Translations under genes and position numbers: made by a program
Assembly: GCA_019313915.1 (NCBI GenBank)
Contig: JAFDAJ010000014.1
Coordinates: forward strand, 1 to 52,305
Origin: Deltaproteobacteria bacterium
GTDB taxonomy: Bacteria > Myxococcota_A > Polyangia > Polyangiales > Houyiibacteriaceae
DNA: 52,305 bases
Direction of reading: 5' to 3'
The notes under the pieces: model-generated
What the model was told of the DNA's origin: nothing
What the model saw: the letters and a program-made list of their open reading frames with translations, nothing else
Databases searched by the model: none
In this document: in pieces, positions 43,017 to 51,839 of the stretch
Layout of the letters: every line of letters starts with the position of its first letter
Numbering within the stretch: the first letter of the stretch is position 1

Positions 43017-45986
43017 ATGCCACCGGTCAAGCCTTTGACCGGGAAAGGGGGTGAACAGACGGTTATGGGTTGCTGCGGACCCCATGTTAGAAGGCGAGGG
43101 ATGGCCCAGGTGGCGGCTGCATTGGCTTGTCTGCTGGGGCTTTTGGGGGCGATTCCGGCGGAGGCTCAAACCAAGGACCTGTCCAGGCGGTGGCGGACGG
43201 TCCGGAGCGAGCATTTCGAGGTGAACTACCCGGAGCCCCTGGCTCTGGTGGCCCGACGGGTTCTCGCGGTCGCCGAGAGCTCCAACGCGAAGCTCGCCCC
43301 CCTCCTCGGCCACCAACCCAAGAAGCGGGTCCAGATCGTTCTGACTGACGACATCGATGCTGCCAACGGCAGCGCCACCCCGCTGCACTACAACACGATT
43401 CGGCTCTACGTAAGCGCTCCCGCGGACCTCTCGGTGCTCGGAGATTTTGACGACTGGCTCACCGTTCTGGTGACCCACGAGCACAGCCACATCTTGCACC
43501 TCGACAACATTGGCGGTCTGCCCGCGGTCATCAACGAGATCCTCGGCAAAGTGTGGGCGCCGAACAATCTTCAACCGCGATGGATCATCGAAGGCATAGC
43601 GACGTACTTGGAGTCCGCTGAGACCGCGGGCGGGCGTCTGCGGTCGACGCAGTTCGAGATGTACATGCGCATGGCCGTCCTCGAAGACAACATTCTTCAC
43701 TTCGACACCCTCAACAACCGAACCGATTACTGGCCGCACGGCGACATCTGGTACCTTTACGGATCCCGTTTCATCCACTGGCTCGTCCAGGAGTACGGCG
43801 AAGAGCTCATTGCGGAGATGGCCGAGTGGTATGGAAGCCGCGCCATTCCCTTCAGCGTGAACCGAATGAGCAAACGGCTTACCGGTAAAACGTTCGACGA
43901 GCTCTACGGGCTTTGGATTGCGGATATGCGCCGTCAGTATGGCGAAGTGGAAGCAGTTGTCCGCGCGCAGGGCATGACGAAGGCGCGCCGCATCACGTTC
44001 CACGGCGAGACGGTTCGCGGGCTGCGATTCTCCGACGACAATCGGTTGATCTACTACGCGCAGGACGGACGAAGCGACCCGCAGATCCGCACGCTCGATC
44101 TAGCCAACGGAAACGCAGTCCAGCGCGTCGTGCGTAGCGCCGGGGAGAGTTATCCGACGGTGCACCCGAATGGCGATCTCTATTTCGAGTCCTTCGACGC
44201 GTACAAGACCAACGTCTACCGCTACTATGACCTGTTTAGGTTCGACCGGCGCGGCCAGTGGAACCGTAAGCGCCTGACCCGGGGCCTCCGGGCACGTTAT
44301 CCCGACATCTCCTCAGATGGCCGAGCGATCACGTACGTCCGAAACGACGCGGGCACCCAGAGCCTGTGGATCGCTAGCCTCGGCGACATCGAAGGGTCCC
44401 AAGAGATTCTCGTTCAAAGCGAGCGCTTCGAACAGGTGTATACCCCGCGATTTTCGCCGGACGGGTCGAAGGTCGCTTACAGCGCGTGGCGAAGGGGCGG
44501 CTACCGCGACATCGAAGTGATCGACCTCGCGACTCGACAGATCACGCGCGTGACCCACGACCGAGCGATGGATACCGGGCCCGCATGGTCGCCGGACGGC
44601 AGCTTGCTGTACTTCTCGAGCGACCGGACGGGCATCGCGAACATCTACGCCTGGGCGCCCGCCAACGCAGAGGTGTCGCAAGTCACCAACCTCGTGTCAG
44701 GCGCGTACACACCTGCGCCCTCCCCCGACGGCACGCGACTCGCATACATCGGGTACACCAGCCGCGGATACGACATCTACTTGATCGACCTCGAGCCCGA
44801 TAGCGGCCGCCCGGCGTTTCCGTACGTGGACAATCGGCCGCCACCGAGTGATCCCGACGCCTTGATCTCGGATCTGTCGACGCGATACGTCGGCGCGCGG
44901 ACACTGTACCCGCGGTTTTGGGGCATCGATCTCGAGGAAGACGCGTTCGGGCGTCAGCTCGGGATTTTCACACGAGGCGAGGACGCGGCTCAGTTCCACC
45001 TCTTCTCTGCGCGCCTCGGGGTCAGCCTCACCGAGGGCTACGTGAACGCCGACCTTCGCTACACGCTGAGACGCCTGCCGCCCGACTTGTCGGTTTCGTT
45101 CTTTCGCCGAGTGACGCCGCGCAGCGGATTCATCGTCAACGGACAACGGAGGCCTTACGTCGAGGACGCATACGGCGGCCGTCTCGGCATCTCCCACGTG
45201 ATACCACGCTCCTTTCACGCGAACCGTATCAGCGCGAGCTACGGACTGACGTGGACGCGCTCGCTCTCGAGCTTCAACGGAACGCTCAGCCCCAACTTCC
45301 CGCCACCTATCATTCCCGCCACGGGCCTCAACGCCGACATTGGGCTTTCATGGAGCTACAACGACGCCCGCCGGCACATTTACGACTACACGCCGTCCGA
45401 GGGACGCACCTTGGGGGCCGCAATCTCGTTCGCGCACCCGGGGATCGGCAGTCAGTTCAAAAGCATTCGAACGTCCTGGTTCATTCGCCGGTTCATCGAG
45501 ATGCCTTGGGCCCAGCACCACGTCGTCGCGTTCCGGTACGGCGGCGGCGCGGGGGAAGACAGCAGGGGCGAGCGGGGGATGTTCTCCTTGGGCGGCTTCC
45601 CGGACACGTCGCTGATCGAGCAGCTCCTCAACTTCGAGCAACTCGGGGGCGTGGCGCTGCGCGGCTACCCGGCGTTCTCGATCGTCGGCGACCGATTTCA
45701 GCTGCTTCAAACCGAGTACCGCTTCCCACTCACACGCGTGCTGCGCGGCCCAGGCACGGTACCGGTGTTCTTCGACCGCATGTACGGGCTGGTGTTCTTC
45801 GACTACGGCAATGCGTACTTCGGGCCGCTCGACTTCAATGACTTCCGCAAAGGCACTGGAGCCGAGATCCTGATGGACTTCACGCTCGGATACTCGCAGC
45901 CCTACACGCTCCGCCTCGGCTTCGCGTATGGATTCGATCGGGGCGGGGGGACGCAGTTCTACGTGAACTTCGGCAGGCCGTTCTAA
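43017..45986 (+). CDS. HExxH peptidase / TolB-like propeller / outer-membrane barrel protein
   Basis: A 989-residue exported protein. A signal-like segment ends at PAEAQ (residues 30-51). A gluzincin-type peptidase MA-like domain follows, with VTHEHSHILHL (His154, Glu155, His158) and a third ligand Glu192 in WIIEGIATYLES. Next come PD40/TolB-like beta-propeller repeats (about 340-600: FSPDGSKVAYS, WSPDGSLLYFSSDRTG, PSPDGTRLAYIG). The rest (about 680-989) looks like a BamA/TamA-type outer-membrane barrel ending in Phe. The first ATG has AGGAG 6 bp upstream but leaves a long N-region; an ATG at 43065 or 43101 is possible. Confidence 0.82.
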   Translation: MPPVKPLTGKGGEQTVMGCCGPHVRRRGMAQVAAALACLLGLLGAIPAEAQTKDLSRRWRTVRSEHFEVNYPEPLALVARRVLAVAESSNAKLAPLLGHQPKKRVQIVLTDDIDAANGSATPLHYNTIRLYVSAPADLSVLGDFDDWLTVLVTHEHSHILHLDNIGGLPAVINEILGKVWAPNNLQPRWIIEGIATYLESAETAGGRLRSTQFEMYMRMAVLEDNILHFDTLNNRTDYWPHGDIWYLYGSRFIHWLVQEYGEELIAEMAEWYGSRAIPFSVNRMSKRLTGKTFDELYGLWIADMRRQYGEVEAVVRAQGMTKARRITFHGETVRGLRFSDDNRLIYYAQDGRSDPQIRTLDLANGNAVQRVVRSAGESYPTVHPNGDLYFESFDAYKTNVYRYYDLFRFDRRGQWNRKRLTRGLRARYPDISSDGRAITYVRNDAGTQSLWIASLGDIEGSQEILVQSERFEQVYTPRFSPDGSKVAYSAWRRGGYRDIEVIDLATRQITRVTHDRAMDTGPAWSPDGSLLYFSSDRTGIANIYAWAPANAEVSQVTNLVSGAYTPAPSPDGTRLAYIGYTSRGYDIYLIDLEPDSGRPAFPYVDNRPPPSDPDALISDLSTRYVGARTLYPRFWGIDLEEDAFGRQLGIFTRGEDAAQFHLFSARLGVSLTEGYVNADLRYTLRRLPPDLSVSFFRRVTPRSGFIVNGQRRPYVEDAYGGRLGISHVIPRSFHANRISASYGLTWTRSLSSFNGTLSPNFPPPIIPATGLNADIGLSWSYNDARRHIYDYTPSEGRTLGAAISFAHPGIGSQFKSIRTSWFIRRFIEMPWAQHHVVAFRYGGGAGEDSRGERGMFSLGGFPDTSLIEQLLNFEQLGGVALRGYPAFSIVGDRFQLLQTEYRFPLTRVLRGPGTVPVFFDRMYGLVFFDYGNAYFGPLDFNDFRKGTGAEILMDFTLGYSQPYTLRLGFAYGFDRGGGTQFYVNFGRPF

Positions 45987-46540
45987 ACCTCGAGGATGTC
46001 GATTTCTTTCTTGCCGACGATCTCGTCGACCTTGTGGGTACCGACTTTGACCTTGTCTTCGAGCTCCTTGCGAGCACGGTCAGCGTCGTCCTCGCCGACA
46101 TCTCCTTCCTTCTGAAGGCTGTCGATCATGTCTTTGGCGTCGTGCCGTGCCTTGCGGATCGCGACCTTGCACTCCTCACCCGACTTGCGAGCCAGCTTGA
46201 CCAAGTCTTTGCGGCGCTCCTCGGTGAGTGGCGGCATCGGGATACGAATGATCTCGCCGTCGTTGGACGGGTTGAGGCCGAGCTGCGCCTCCATAATCGC
46301 CTTTTCGATGGGCTGCATCTGGGTCCGATCGAACGGCTTGAGGACGATCATTCGCGCCTCCGGCACCGAGATCGACGCGAGCTGCTTTAGCGGTGTCGGG
46401 GTGCCGTAGTAGTCGATCCGGAGGCCGTCCAGGATGCCTGGGTTGGCGCGGCCCGCGCGAATCTTGGCAAGGTCACGCTTGAGCGATTCGTGCGCCTTGT
46501 CGACGGCGGTGGCCAGTTCTTCCAGTGTTTCAGCAAGCAT
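45983..46540 (-). CDS. frr: Ribosome recycling factor
   Basis: RRF splits post-termination ribosomes together with EF-G. The 185-residue protein has LKRDLAKIRAGRANPGILDGLRIDYYGTPTPLKQLASISVPEARM, then LTEERRKDLVKLARKSGEECKVAIRKARHDA, which are diagnostic. The length is normal. It is the last gene of the rpsB-tsf-pyrH-frr operon, 24 bp after pyrH. Its stop overlaps the stop of the convergent peptidase-propeller gene in a CTAA. Confidence 0.97.
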   Translation of the reverse strand: MLAETLEELATAVDKAHESLKRDLAKIRAGRANPGILDGLRIDYYGTPTPLKQLASISVPEARMIVLKPFDRTQMQPIEKAIMEAQLGLNPSNDGEIIRIPMPPLTEERRKDLVKLARKSGEECKVAIRKARHDAKDMIDSLQKEGDVGEDDADRARKELEDKVKVGTHKVDEIVGKKEIDILEV

Positions 46541-46564
46541 CGATTCCCTCGCATCCGGCGGAGA

Positions 46565-47293
46565 TCAACCCTCCGCAGTCACTAGGCTACCGACGTCTTC
46601 GCCCATGACAACCCGTTTAATGTTCCCAGGCTCGGTCAGCTTGAACACCCGGATGGGTAGATCGTTGTCGCGGCACAGCGCTACGGCCGTGGCGTCCATG
46701 ACTCCAACCCGCTCCATGAGGAACCGGTCGTAGCTCATTCGGCGGACCATCTTGGCATCGTCGTGATGGACCGGATCCTTGTCGTAGATGCCTTTGACTT
46801 TGGTCGCCTTGCACAGCGCGTCGGCGTGAATCTCCATCGCGCGCAGGGCGGCCGCCGTGTCGGTCGAGAAGTATGGATTGCCGGTGCCAGCAACGAAGAT
46901 CACCACGCGGCCCTTCTCCAAGTGGCGCACGGCGCGGCGTCGGATGTAAGGTTCGCAGACGGCCCTGATCTCGAGCGCGCTCATCACGCGTGTATCGACC
47001 CCGGCCTTCTCGAGCCCATCTTGGAGCGCGATGCCGTTCACGACAGTGGCCAGCATGCCCATGTGGTCGGCCGCGGTACGATCCATCCCCGTGGCACTGC
47101 CCTTGAGGCCACGGAAGATGTTTCCACCACCGATGACGATGCCGATCTGACATCCGCTTGCTTGAACTTCGGCCAGCTCCTCGCTGATCGCTTTCACGGT
47201 CTCGGGCTCGATGCTCATTCCGGTAGGTCCACCGGAAAGCACCTCACCCGAGAGCTTGAGTAGTACCCGCGTGAGCTTGGCCCCGTTAGTCAT
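46565..47293 (-). CDS. pyrH: UMP kinase
   Basis: PyrH phosphorylates UMP to UDP and is feedback-regulated by UTP in most bacteria. The 242-residue hexamer-type protein has [23 protein letters not shown], the UMP-binding [17 protein letters not shown], and [20 protein letters not shown]. It sits between tsf (3 bp) and frr (24 bp), its conserved place in bacteria. Confidence 0.97.
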   Translation of the reverse strand: MTNGAKLTRVLLKLSGEVLSGGPTGMSIEPETVKAISEELAEVQASGCQIGIVIGGGNIFRGLKGSATGMDRTAADHMGMLATVVNGIALQDGLEKAGVDTRVMSALEIRAVCEPYIRRRAVRHLEKGRVVIFVAGTGNPYFSTDTAAALRAMEIHADALCKATKVKGIYDKDPVHHDDAKMVRRMSYDRFLMERVGVMDATAVALCRDNDLPIRVFKLTEPGNIKRVVMGEDVGSLVTAEG

Positions 47294-47296
47294 GAC

Positions 47297-47971
47297 TCAA
47301 GAGCCTTTTAGCGCTTCAGTCACCTCTGCCGCCAGGTCCGTCTTCTTTTTCTCGATCCCTTCACCGAGCTCGTAGCGGGAGAAGCGGCGAACTTTGATTT
47401 TCTCGCCGAGTTTGACGGTGAGTGCCTCCAGGAGCTGACGAATCGTCTTGTCGTCATGCATGATGGATACTTGGTCGAGGAGGCAGGACTCCCTCTTCCA
47501 CTTGGCGAGCTTGCCTTCGATGATCTTCTCGATGGCGGCGGCGGGCCTTTCCTTGCCGGTGGCCTTGGCCTCCTCGTCGAGCTGACCGCGGAAAACTGCG
47601 GTGCGGGCGAGAATCTCGTTGTCGGGGATGTCGTCCTCGCTCACGAAGAGCGGGCTCTCGGCAGCCACCTGCATGGCCGTCTCTTCGACGAACTGCTGGA
47701 AGTCATCGCCACGCGCCACGAAATCGGTCTGGCAGTTGACCTCGAGAAGGACGCCCACGCGGCCCGCGCCGTGGATGTAGGCATGCACGAGACCATCGCC
47801 TGCGATGGCGCCTGCCTTCTTGGCGACCTTGCTCAGACCCTTCTTCTGAATGACCTCGATCGCCTTTTCTTCGTCGCCTGAGGTCTCACGAAGCGCATCG
47901 CGACACGCCATCATGCCAGCGCCGGTGCGATCGCGAAGTGACTTGACCATAGATGCGCTAACGTCAGACAT
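47297..47971 (-). CDS. tsf: Elongation factor Ts
   Basis: EF-Ts regenerates EF-Tu-GTP. The 224-residue protein has the N-terminal UBA-like domain (VKSLRDRTGAGMMACRDALRETSGD) and the core CQTDFVARGDDFQQFV with the TDFVA motif that contacts EF-Tu. It is the short type, with one reduced core subdomain compared with the E. coli protein of about 280 residues. Its start overlaps the rpsB stop by 1 bp. Confidence 0.96.
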   Translation of the reverse strand: MSDVSASMVKSLRDRTGAGMMACRDALRETSGDEEKAIEVIQKKGLSKVAKKAGAIAGDGLVHAYIHGAGRVGVLLEVNCQTDFVARGDDFQQFVEETAMQVAAESPLFVSEDDIPDNEILARTAVFRGQLDEEAKATGKERPAAAIEKIIEGKLAKWKRESCLLDQVSIMHDDKTIRQLLEALTVKLGEKIKVRRFSRYELGEGIEKKKTDLAAEVTEALKGS

Positions 47972-48849
47972 TATGCTTTCCCCTCGGGAGCTGCCGGCGT
48001 GGAGCCTCGCTTACGAGCGAACTCGACCTGCAAGCCCTCGCCGGATGGCGCACCCGGCGCCTGAGCACCGTCGTGCTGGAGGAAGTCGCGACGCTGCTGG
48101 CTACCCTCGATGCACGCGTCGGCGATGCGCGAGGCGATCAGCTTGATCGAGCGGATTGCATCGTCGTTGCCGGGGATCACGAAGTCGATGAGGTCGGGAT
48201 CACAGTTGGTGTCTGTGAGCGCGACGATCGGGATGTGGAGCTTGCGCGCCTCGTTGACCGCAATGTGCTCGTTATGCGGGTCGATGACGAAAAGCGCCGA
48301 TGGGAGCCCGTTCATCATCTTGATGCCGCCGAGATACTTCTCGAGCTTGTCGCCCTCACGGCGGATCGACAGCGCTTCCTTCTTGCGGAGGGAGTCGATG
48401 GTGCCGTCTTCGATCTGCTGCTCGATGTTGCGGAGCCGATCGATACCGCCCTTCATGGTGCGGTAGTTGGTCAGTGTGCCGCCGAGCCAACGGCCCGTAG
48501 CGAAGTACTGACCGGCGCGCTCGGCTTCTTCGCGGACGACCTCTGCGGCTTGACGCTTGGTACCGACGAAGAGCACGTGTCCGCCGCGTCCAACTGTTTC
48601 GGCGATGAACGCGTAGGCGCGCTTGAAGAGCTCCGCGGTCTGATCGAGGTCGATGATGTGAATGCCGTTGCGGGCGCCGTAGATGTAGGGGCGCATCCGC
48701 GGGTTCCAACGCTTGGTCTGATGACCAAAGTGCACACCGGCGTCGATGAGGGCTCTGAGGCCAATCGGTAGATCACCCGACGCGACATCGGGACTTCCCA
48801 GGGCCGCCAACTCAGGCGCTTCCTGGGTCTCATGGGTAGTTTCGGTCAT
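47971..48849 (-). CDS. rpsB: 30S ribosomal protein S2
   Basis: A 292-residue S2 protein. The core is complete: [71 protein letters not shown] and [16 protein letters not shown]. The N-terminus has about 30 extra residues rich in Glu, Ala and Thr, and the C-terminus carries a tail of about 45 residues ([15 protein letters not shown]..) longer than in E. coli. AAAGGAG lies 10 bp before the ATG. First gene of the translation-factor operon. Confidence 0.97.
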   Translation of the reverse strand: MTETTHETQEAPELAALGSPDVASGDLPIGLRALIDAGVHFGHQTKRWNPRMRPYIYGARNGIHIIDLDQTAELFKRAYAFIAETVGRGGHVLFVGTKRQAAEVVREEAERAGQYFATGRWLGGTLTNYRTMKGGIDRLRNIEQQIEDGTIDSLRKKEALSIRREGDKLEKYLGGIKMMNGLPSALFVIDPHNEHIAVNEARKLHIPIVALTDTNCDPDLIDFVIPGNDDAIRSIKLIASRIADACIEGSQQRRDFLQHDGAQAPGAPSGEGLQVEFARKRGSTPAAPEGKA

Positions 48850-48988
48850 TGCTCATTTCTCCTTTCGGTTGAACTGCCATCCCCCCAGACGAACAACTCC
48901 TGAAGGAGCACCGGAACGTCTGATCGAGCCGAGAGATGTGAATAATTTCGGGGGCCAAAAGGACCCCGACTTCGGATGAAGCGGCGGG

Positions 48989-49017
48989 CCTATACCATGT
49001 GGGTCGGGGGGTGCCAG
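48989..49017 (-). promoter_or_regulatory. Putative promoter of the rpsB operon
   Basis: On the minus strand CTGGCA (49017-49012), a 17-bp spacer and TATAGG (48994-48989) match the -35 and -10 consensus at 4 of 6 positions each. Transcription would start near 48982, about 130 nt before the rpsB start. Confidence 0.5.
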
Positions 49018-49036
49018 GCGGAGCCCCGCCGGCGTT

Positions 49037-49148
49037 AGTGTCAGCGCCAGTGCCGGTGTCAGCGCCAGTGCCAGTGTCAGTGTCAGCGCCAGTGTCAGTG
49101 CCAGTGTCAGTGTCAGCGCCAGTGTCAGCGCCAGTGCAGGTGCAGGTG
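49037..49148. repeat. Degenerate hexanucleotide tandem repeats (AGYGYC)
   Basis: About 16 six-base units AGTGTC, AGCGCC, AGTGCC follow each other without gap from 49037, then two AGGTGC-like units. Longer periods of 18 and 30 bp can also be seen, pointing to growth by slippage of multi-unit blocks. The tract lies directly beyond the stop of the HExxH gene and upstream of the rpsB promoter. Confidence 0.85.
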
Positions 49149-49150
49149 AA

Positions 49151-49738
49151 TTAGTGCCTCAATTCCGACCAGATAGGCGGTTTTTCCGCCTTCGGGTCGG
49201 CCGCACCTAACTGCCGGGCAACGTTTAGGATTTTCGCCGTTGCCTCCAATCCCTCCCGCAAATGCGGCGCCCAGGGCGCCTCCTCGGATCGGGCTGCGCC
49301 CAGCTTCGCCGCCACGGTGGCCGGCTCTCCGTCGTCCGCAAGCGGGTCCTCCGGCAGGTCATCGTAGTAGCTCCGGAAGTCGGTGGTCGGGGCGAGTGCC
49401 TGCCGCAGGCCGTACTTCTCGGTCAACCATGCCTGCAACCGCAGACACGCGTGCTCGCGCGTCACGTCCCGCTCGCTGTCATTGTCGAGACCAAAGTCGG
49501 CAAGGTCGAGACTCTCCACCCCTTCGATCAACGAGTGGCACAGCTCATGAAGAATCATCTGCGCCAGACAATCGTCGGGGTCGAGCGTGCTCGGGGCGCC
49601 GATCGTCATGATGCCCTGCCCGTCGGTGGAAGCATAGACCTCCGCGGAGCGCTGCACTCGGAAACCGATGCGGCCGGCGACCGTTAGCCAAATCGCATCG
49701 AGCGGGTCCAGGTAGGTGTGTTGTGGCGTTCGTTCCAC
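49151..49738 (-). CDS. Putative HExxH metalloprotein
   Basis: A 195-residue protein not assigned to a named family. It has a clear zincin-like motif MILHELCHSLIEG (HExxH near residue 64), followed by an Asp-rich stretch (DLADFGLDNDSERD) and REHACLRLQAWL, whose Glu or His could supply the third ligand. No signal peptide is visible, so it is probably cytosolic. The C-terminal third is Ala/Glu/Pro-rich. Its start is 1 bp from the stop of the phospholipase-D-like gene, so the two form an operon. Confidence 0.72.
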   Translation of the reverse strand: MERTPQHTYLDPLDAIWLTVAGRIGFRVQRSAEVYASTDGQGIMTIGAPSTLDPDDCLAQMILHELCHSLIEGVESLDLADFGLDNDSERDVTREHACLRLQAWLTEKYGLRQALAPTTDFRSYYDDLPEDPLADDGEPATVAAKLGAARSEEAPWAPHLREGLEATAKILNVARQLGAADPKAEKPPIWSELRH

Positions 49739-49739
49739 G

Positions 49740-50933
49740 TTAGAGCAGCTTGTGAAAGCGGTAGAAGAAGTCGTCTAGCATCCGGATGTGCAAGGGGCGA
49801 CGCTTCCACTCCTCGTAGGAGACGGGCTTGGTGTGCTCGAGGTCTTCATTGAAGCGTTCCTCCATGGCGCCCGCAAGCGCAGCGTCCTCGATGGCCGCGA
49901 CGACCTCGAGATTGAAACGCAGGGAGCGGGAGTCGAGATTGTACGTGCCTACCGTGCACCAGCGACCGTCGATGACCACGGTTTTGGAGTGGAGAATCGA
50001 GCCCTGCCATTCGTGGAGCTGGATGCCGGCTTCCAAAAGGCGCCCGTAGAGCTTGCATGCCGCGTGCCGTGCCGCGATGACGTCGCTCTTTCCGGGGAGG
50101 ATCACGCGTACTTCCGCGCCGCGGTCGACGGCCCGCCCAAGCACGCGGCGGATCTGCCCGTCCGGGACGAAGTAGCTGTTGGTGATGCAGACCGAGCGCT
50201 GGGCGCTCTCAATCCGGTGGAGATACGCCTGCCGGATCGCGCGGCGCTCGCGGAAGTAATGATTCGCCAAGACGCGGACGCGGCTGCCTTTGCCATTGCC
50301 CGTGTCGACCGGCGGCCGGAATGGAGGTCGAGTGGCGGTCGGCGGCTCGACGATAAGGCGCCAGCCATAGTCGAAGATGTCGCACATCTGCTCGACTGCG
50401 GGCCCTTCGATTCGGATGGTGTCGTCACGCCAGCCTGCCCCACCGGCGCTCTCGGGTGCCCACTCATCACCTAGATTGACCCCGCCCGTAAAGCCAACTT
50501 GCCGATCGACGATGAGCAACTTGCGATGGTCACGATTGTTCACGACGCCAATGCGAAAGCGCGCGCGCCACGGCGCGATCGGGTTGTATTGCTCGACCTC
50601 GCAACCCGCATTGCGCAGACGGGAGAACATCCGGCCGTCGCTTTGGATACTTCCGACGGCATCATAAATCACGCGCACCTTCACGCCGGCTTCGGCCTTC
50701 GCGCTCAATGCATCGGCAAACTGGCGGCCGACGCTGTCCGATGCGAACCAGTACATCTCCAGAAGGACCTCGCGCTTCGCTTCCGCGATCGCTTCGAGCA
50801 TCGCCGGGAACGCCTGCTCCCCGTCGTGCAGCAAGGTTACTCTATTGCCCGAAACCAACGCCTCGAACCCTGAGGTCGAGCCGAAAATTTTGCGCAGGGG
50901 ATCGAATGCGTCTCGTGGCCGGCCTGGTCTCAC
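49740..50933 (-). CDS. Phospholipase D / cardiolipin-synthase-like protein
   Basis: A PLD-superfamily enzyme of about 397 residues with two HKD motifs, DHRKLLIVDRQVGFTGG and LHSKTVVIDGRWCTVGTYNLDSR, as in ClsB-type cardiolipin synthases that transfer phosphatidyl groups. The early EVLLEMYWFASD block also fits. No strong membrane helix is present, as in ClsB. The GTG at 50933, preceded by GAGGA, is chosen because the longer ATG frame (51068) would run into the divergent yacG gene. Phospholipid specificity is not determinable. Confidence 0.86.
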   Translation of the reverse strand: MRPGRPRDAFDPLRKIFGSTSGFEALVSGNRVTLLHDGEQAFPAMLEAIAEAKREVLLEMYWFASDSVGRQFADALSAKAEAGVKVRVIYDAVGSIQSDGRMFSRLRNAGCEVEQYNPIAPWRARFRIGVVNNRDHRKLLIVDRQVGFTGGVNLGDEWAPESAGGAGWRDDTIRIEGPAVEQMCDIFDYGWRLIVEPPTATRPPFRPPVDTGNGKGSRVRVLANHYFRERRAIRQAYLHRIESAQRSVCITNSYFVPDGQIRRVLGRAVDRGAEVRVILPGKSDVIAARHAACKLYGRLLEAGIQLHEWQGSILHSKTVVIDGRWCTVGTYNLDSRSLRFNLEVVAAIEDAALAGAMEERFNEDLEHTKPVSYEEWKRRPLHIRMLDDFFYRFHKLL

Positions 50934-50967
50934 TATCCTCGTGTCTCCTGTGATATCGTCGAACTCG

Positions 50968-51132
50968 ATGAAAACCGCACGCTGCCCGATTTGCAAGAAG
51001 GAGCTTGCCAAACGCGCCACGAACTTTCCGTTCTGTTCGGCGCGCTGCAAGCTAGTCGACGCTGGCAACTGGTTCGAAGGCGCCTACCGCGTCGAGGCGG
51101 GCCAAGGCGATTCGAGATGGGGAGAGAACTGA
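50968..51132 (+). CDS. yacG: DNA gyrase inhibitor YacG (zinc-binding)
   Basis: A 54-residue zinc ribbon. The four Cys are CPIC and FCSARC (CxxC...CxxxC), followed by VDAGNWFEGAYRV, the signature of the DUF329/YacG family, which binds GyrB and blocks DNA binding in E. coli. The stop overlaps the next gene's ATG by 1 bp. Too short to be found by length-limited gene callers if they use the longer frame from 50845. Confidence 0.9.
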   Translation: MKTARCPICKKELAKRATNFPFCSARCKLVDAGNWFEGAYRVEAGQGDSRWGEN

Positions 51133-51839
51133 TGAAATACGTTATCATGTTGGTTGGTGCTGTGTTGTTGTTCTCATCTACCGCGCTCGCCCAAGAGGAA
51201 AGCTCTGTCGGGACGGTAGCTGAGGGGTCGACCGCGACGGAGGCAGCACCCGCCCCTCAGGCGGCCGCTGCCCCAGAAGAAGACAACCGAAGCGTGTACT
51301 ACAAGAAGGTACAAGGCTGGCTCTGGATGGAAGGCTTCGTCGGTCCGAGCTCGTACGATCCGGACCAGTTCACTTCGCTCAGCCTCTCCGCGCCCACGGT
51401 GGATGCGCCGAAGCTAAACGGCCCCGAGTATGGTTTTGCTGTCGGGCTTGGTCTTGGGGGGTTCTATCTCGGCGCCTTCTACCGGCAAGCGAACTACGAT
51501 CTGTATAAGCTCATGAAGGTCGGTCTCGACATCCAGGGGATCTTCCGGTTCATCCCATACGTGCACCCGATGATTCGCATCGATCTGTTCTACAGCAGAA
51601 CATTCAGCGGCAACCCCTATGACCTGGCGACGGATCCCGACGTCGACGGAGGCGGCTTCACGCTCGGCGCGGGCCTGCGCATTCCGATCATCCGCTGGAT
51701 GTCGTTTTCCGCGACTTTCGACTGGACGATGATCGGCTTGGCGATTCGAACACCTACCGAGAGCTCCGTAGTGTCGGGCCAACAACTCGGCGCCACGTTC
51801 TCGCTCACATTCCACTTCATCGGGGTTCGGAAAAACTAG
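51132..51839 (+). CDS. Predicted outer-membrane beta-barrel protein
   Basis: A 235-residue exported protein. A signal peptide (MKYVIMLVGAVLLFSSTALA) is followed by a Glu/Ala/Thr-rich linker. From about residue 60 the sequence alternates in strands with aromatic ends (VQGWLWMEGFVGPSSY, YGFAVGLGLGGFYLGAFYRQ, LGAGLRIPIIRWMSFSATF) and ends TFSLTFHFIGVRKN. The ATG at 51132, with GGAGAG upstream, is preferred to longer frames that overlap yacG. Family not recognised. Its stop is in a CTAG shared with hemE. Confidence 0.78.
   Translation: MKYVIMLVGAVLLFSSTALAQEESSVGTVAEGSTATEAAPAPQAAAAPEEDNRSVYYKKVQGWLWMEGFVGPSSYDPDQFTSLSLSAPTVDAPKLNGPEYGFAVGLGLGGFYLGAFYRQANYDLYKLMKVGLDIQGIFRFIPYVHPMIRIDLFYSRTFSGNPYDLATDPDVDGGGFTLGAGLRIPIIRWMSFSATFDWTMIGLAIRTPTESSVVSGQQLGATFSLTFHFIGVRKN

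Larger units (their letters stand above)
48850..49150. other. Leader and upstream region of the rpsB operon
   Basis: The 301 bp between rpsB and the HExxH gene hold, from right to left, the hexanucleotide repeat tract, a candidate rpsB promoter and a leader of about 130 nt. The leader contains two hairpins (CCCC-rich at 48950-48967 and CTCC/GGAG near 48898-48909). S2 is known to repress its own leader in other bacteria; whether this leader does so is inference. No gene seen. Confidence 0.6.

Noticed and set aside
49037-49148. CRISPR-like array
   Set aside because: Units are contiguous hexamers with no spacers; it is a simple tandem repeat.
49038-49154. Short Val/Ser/Ala/Pro frame through the hexamer repeats
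   Set aside because: Low complexity, no start site and no ribosome site; an effect of the repeat.
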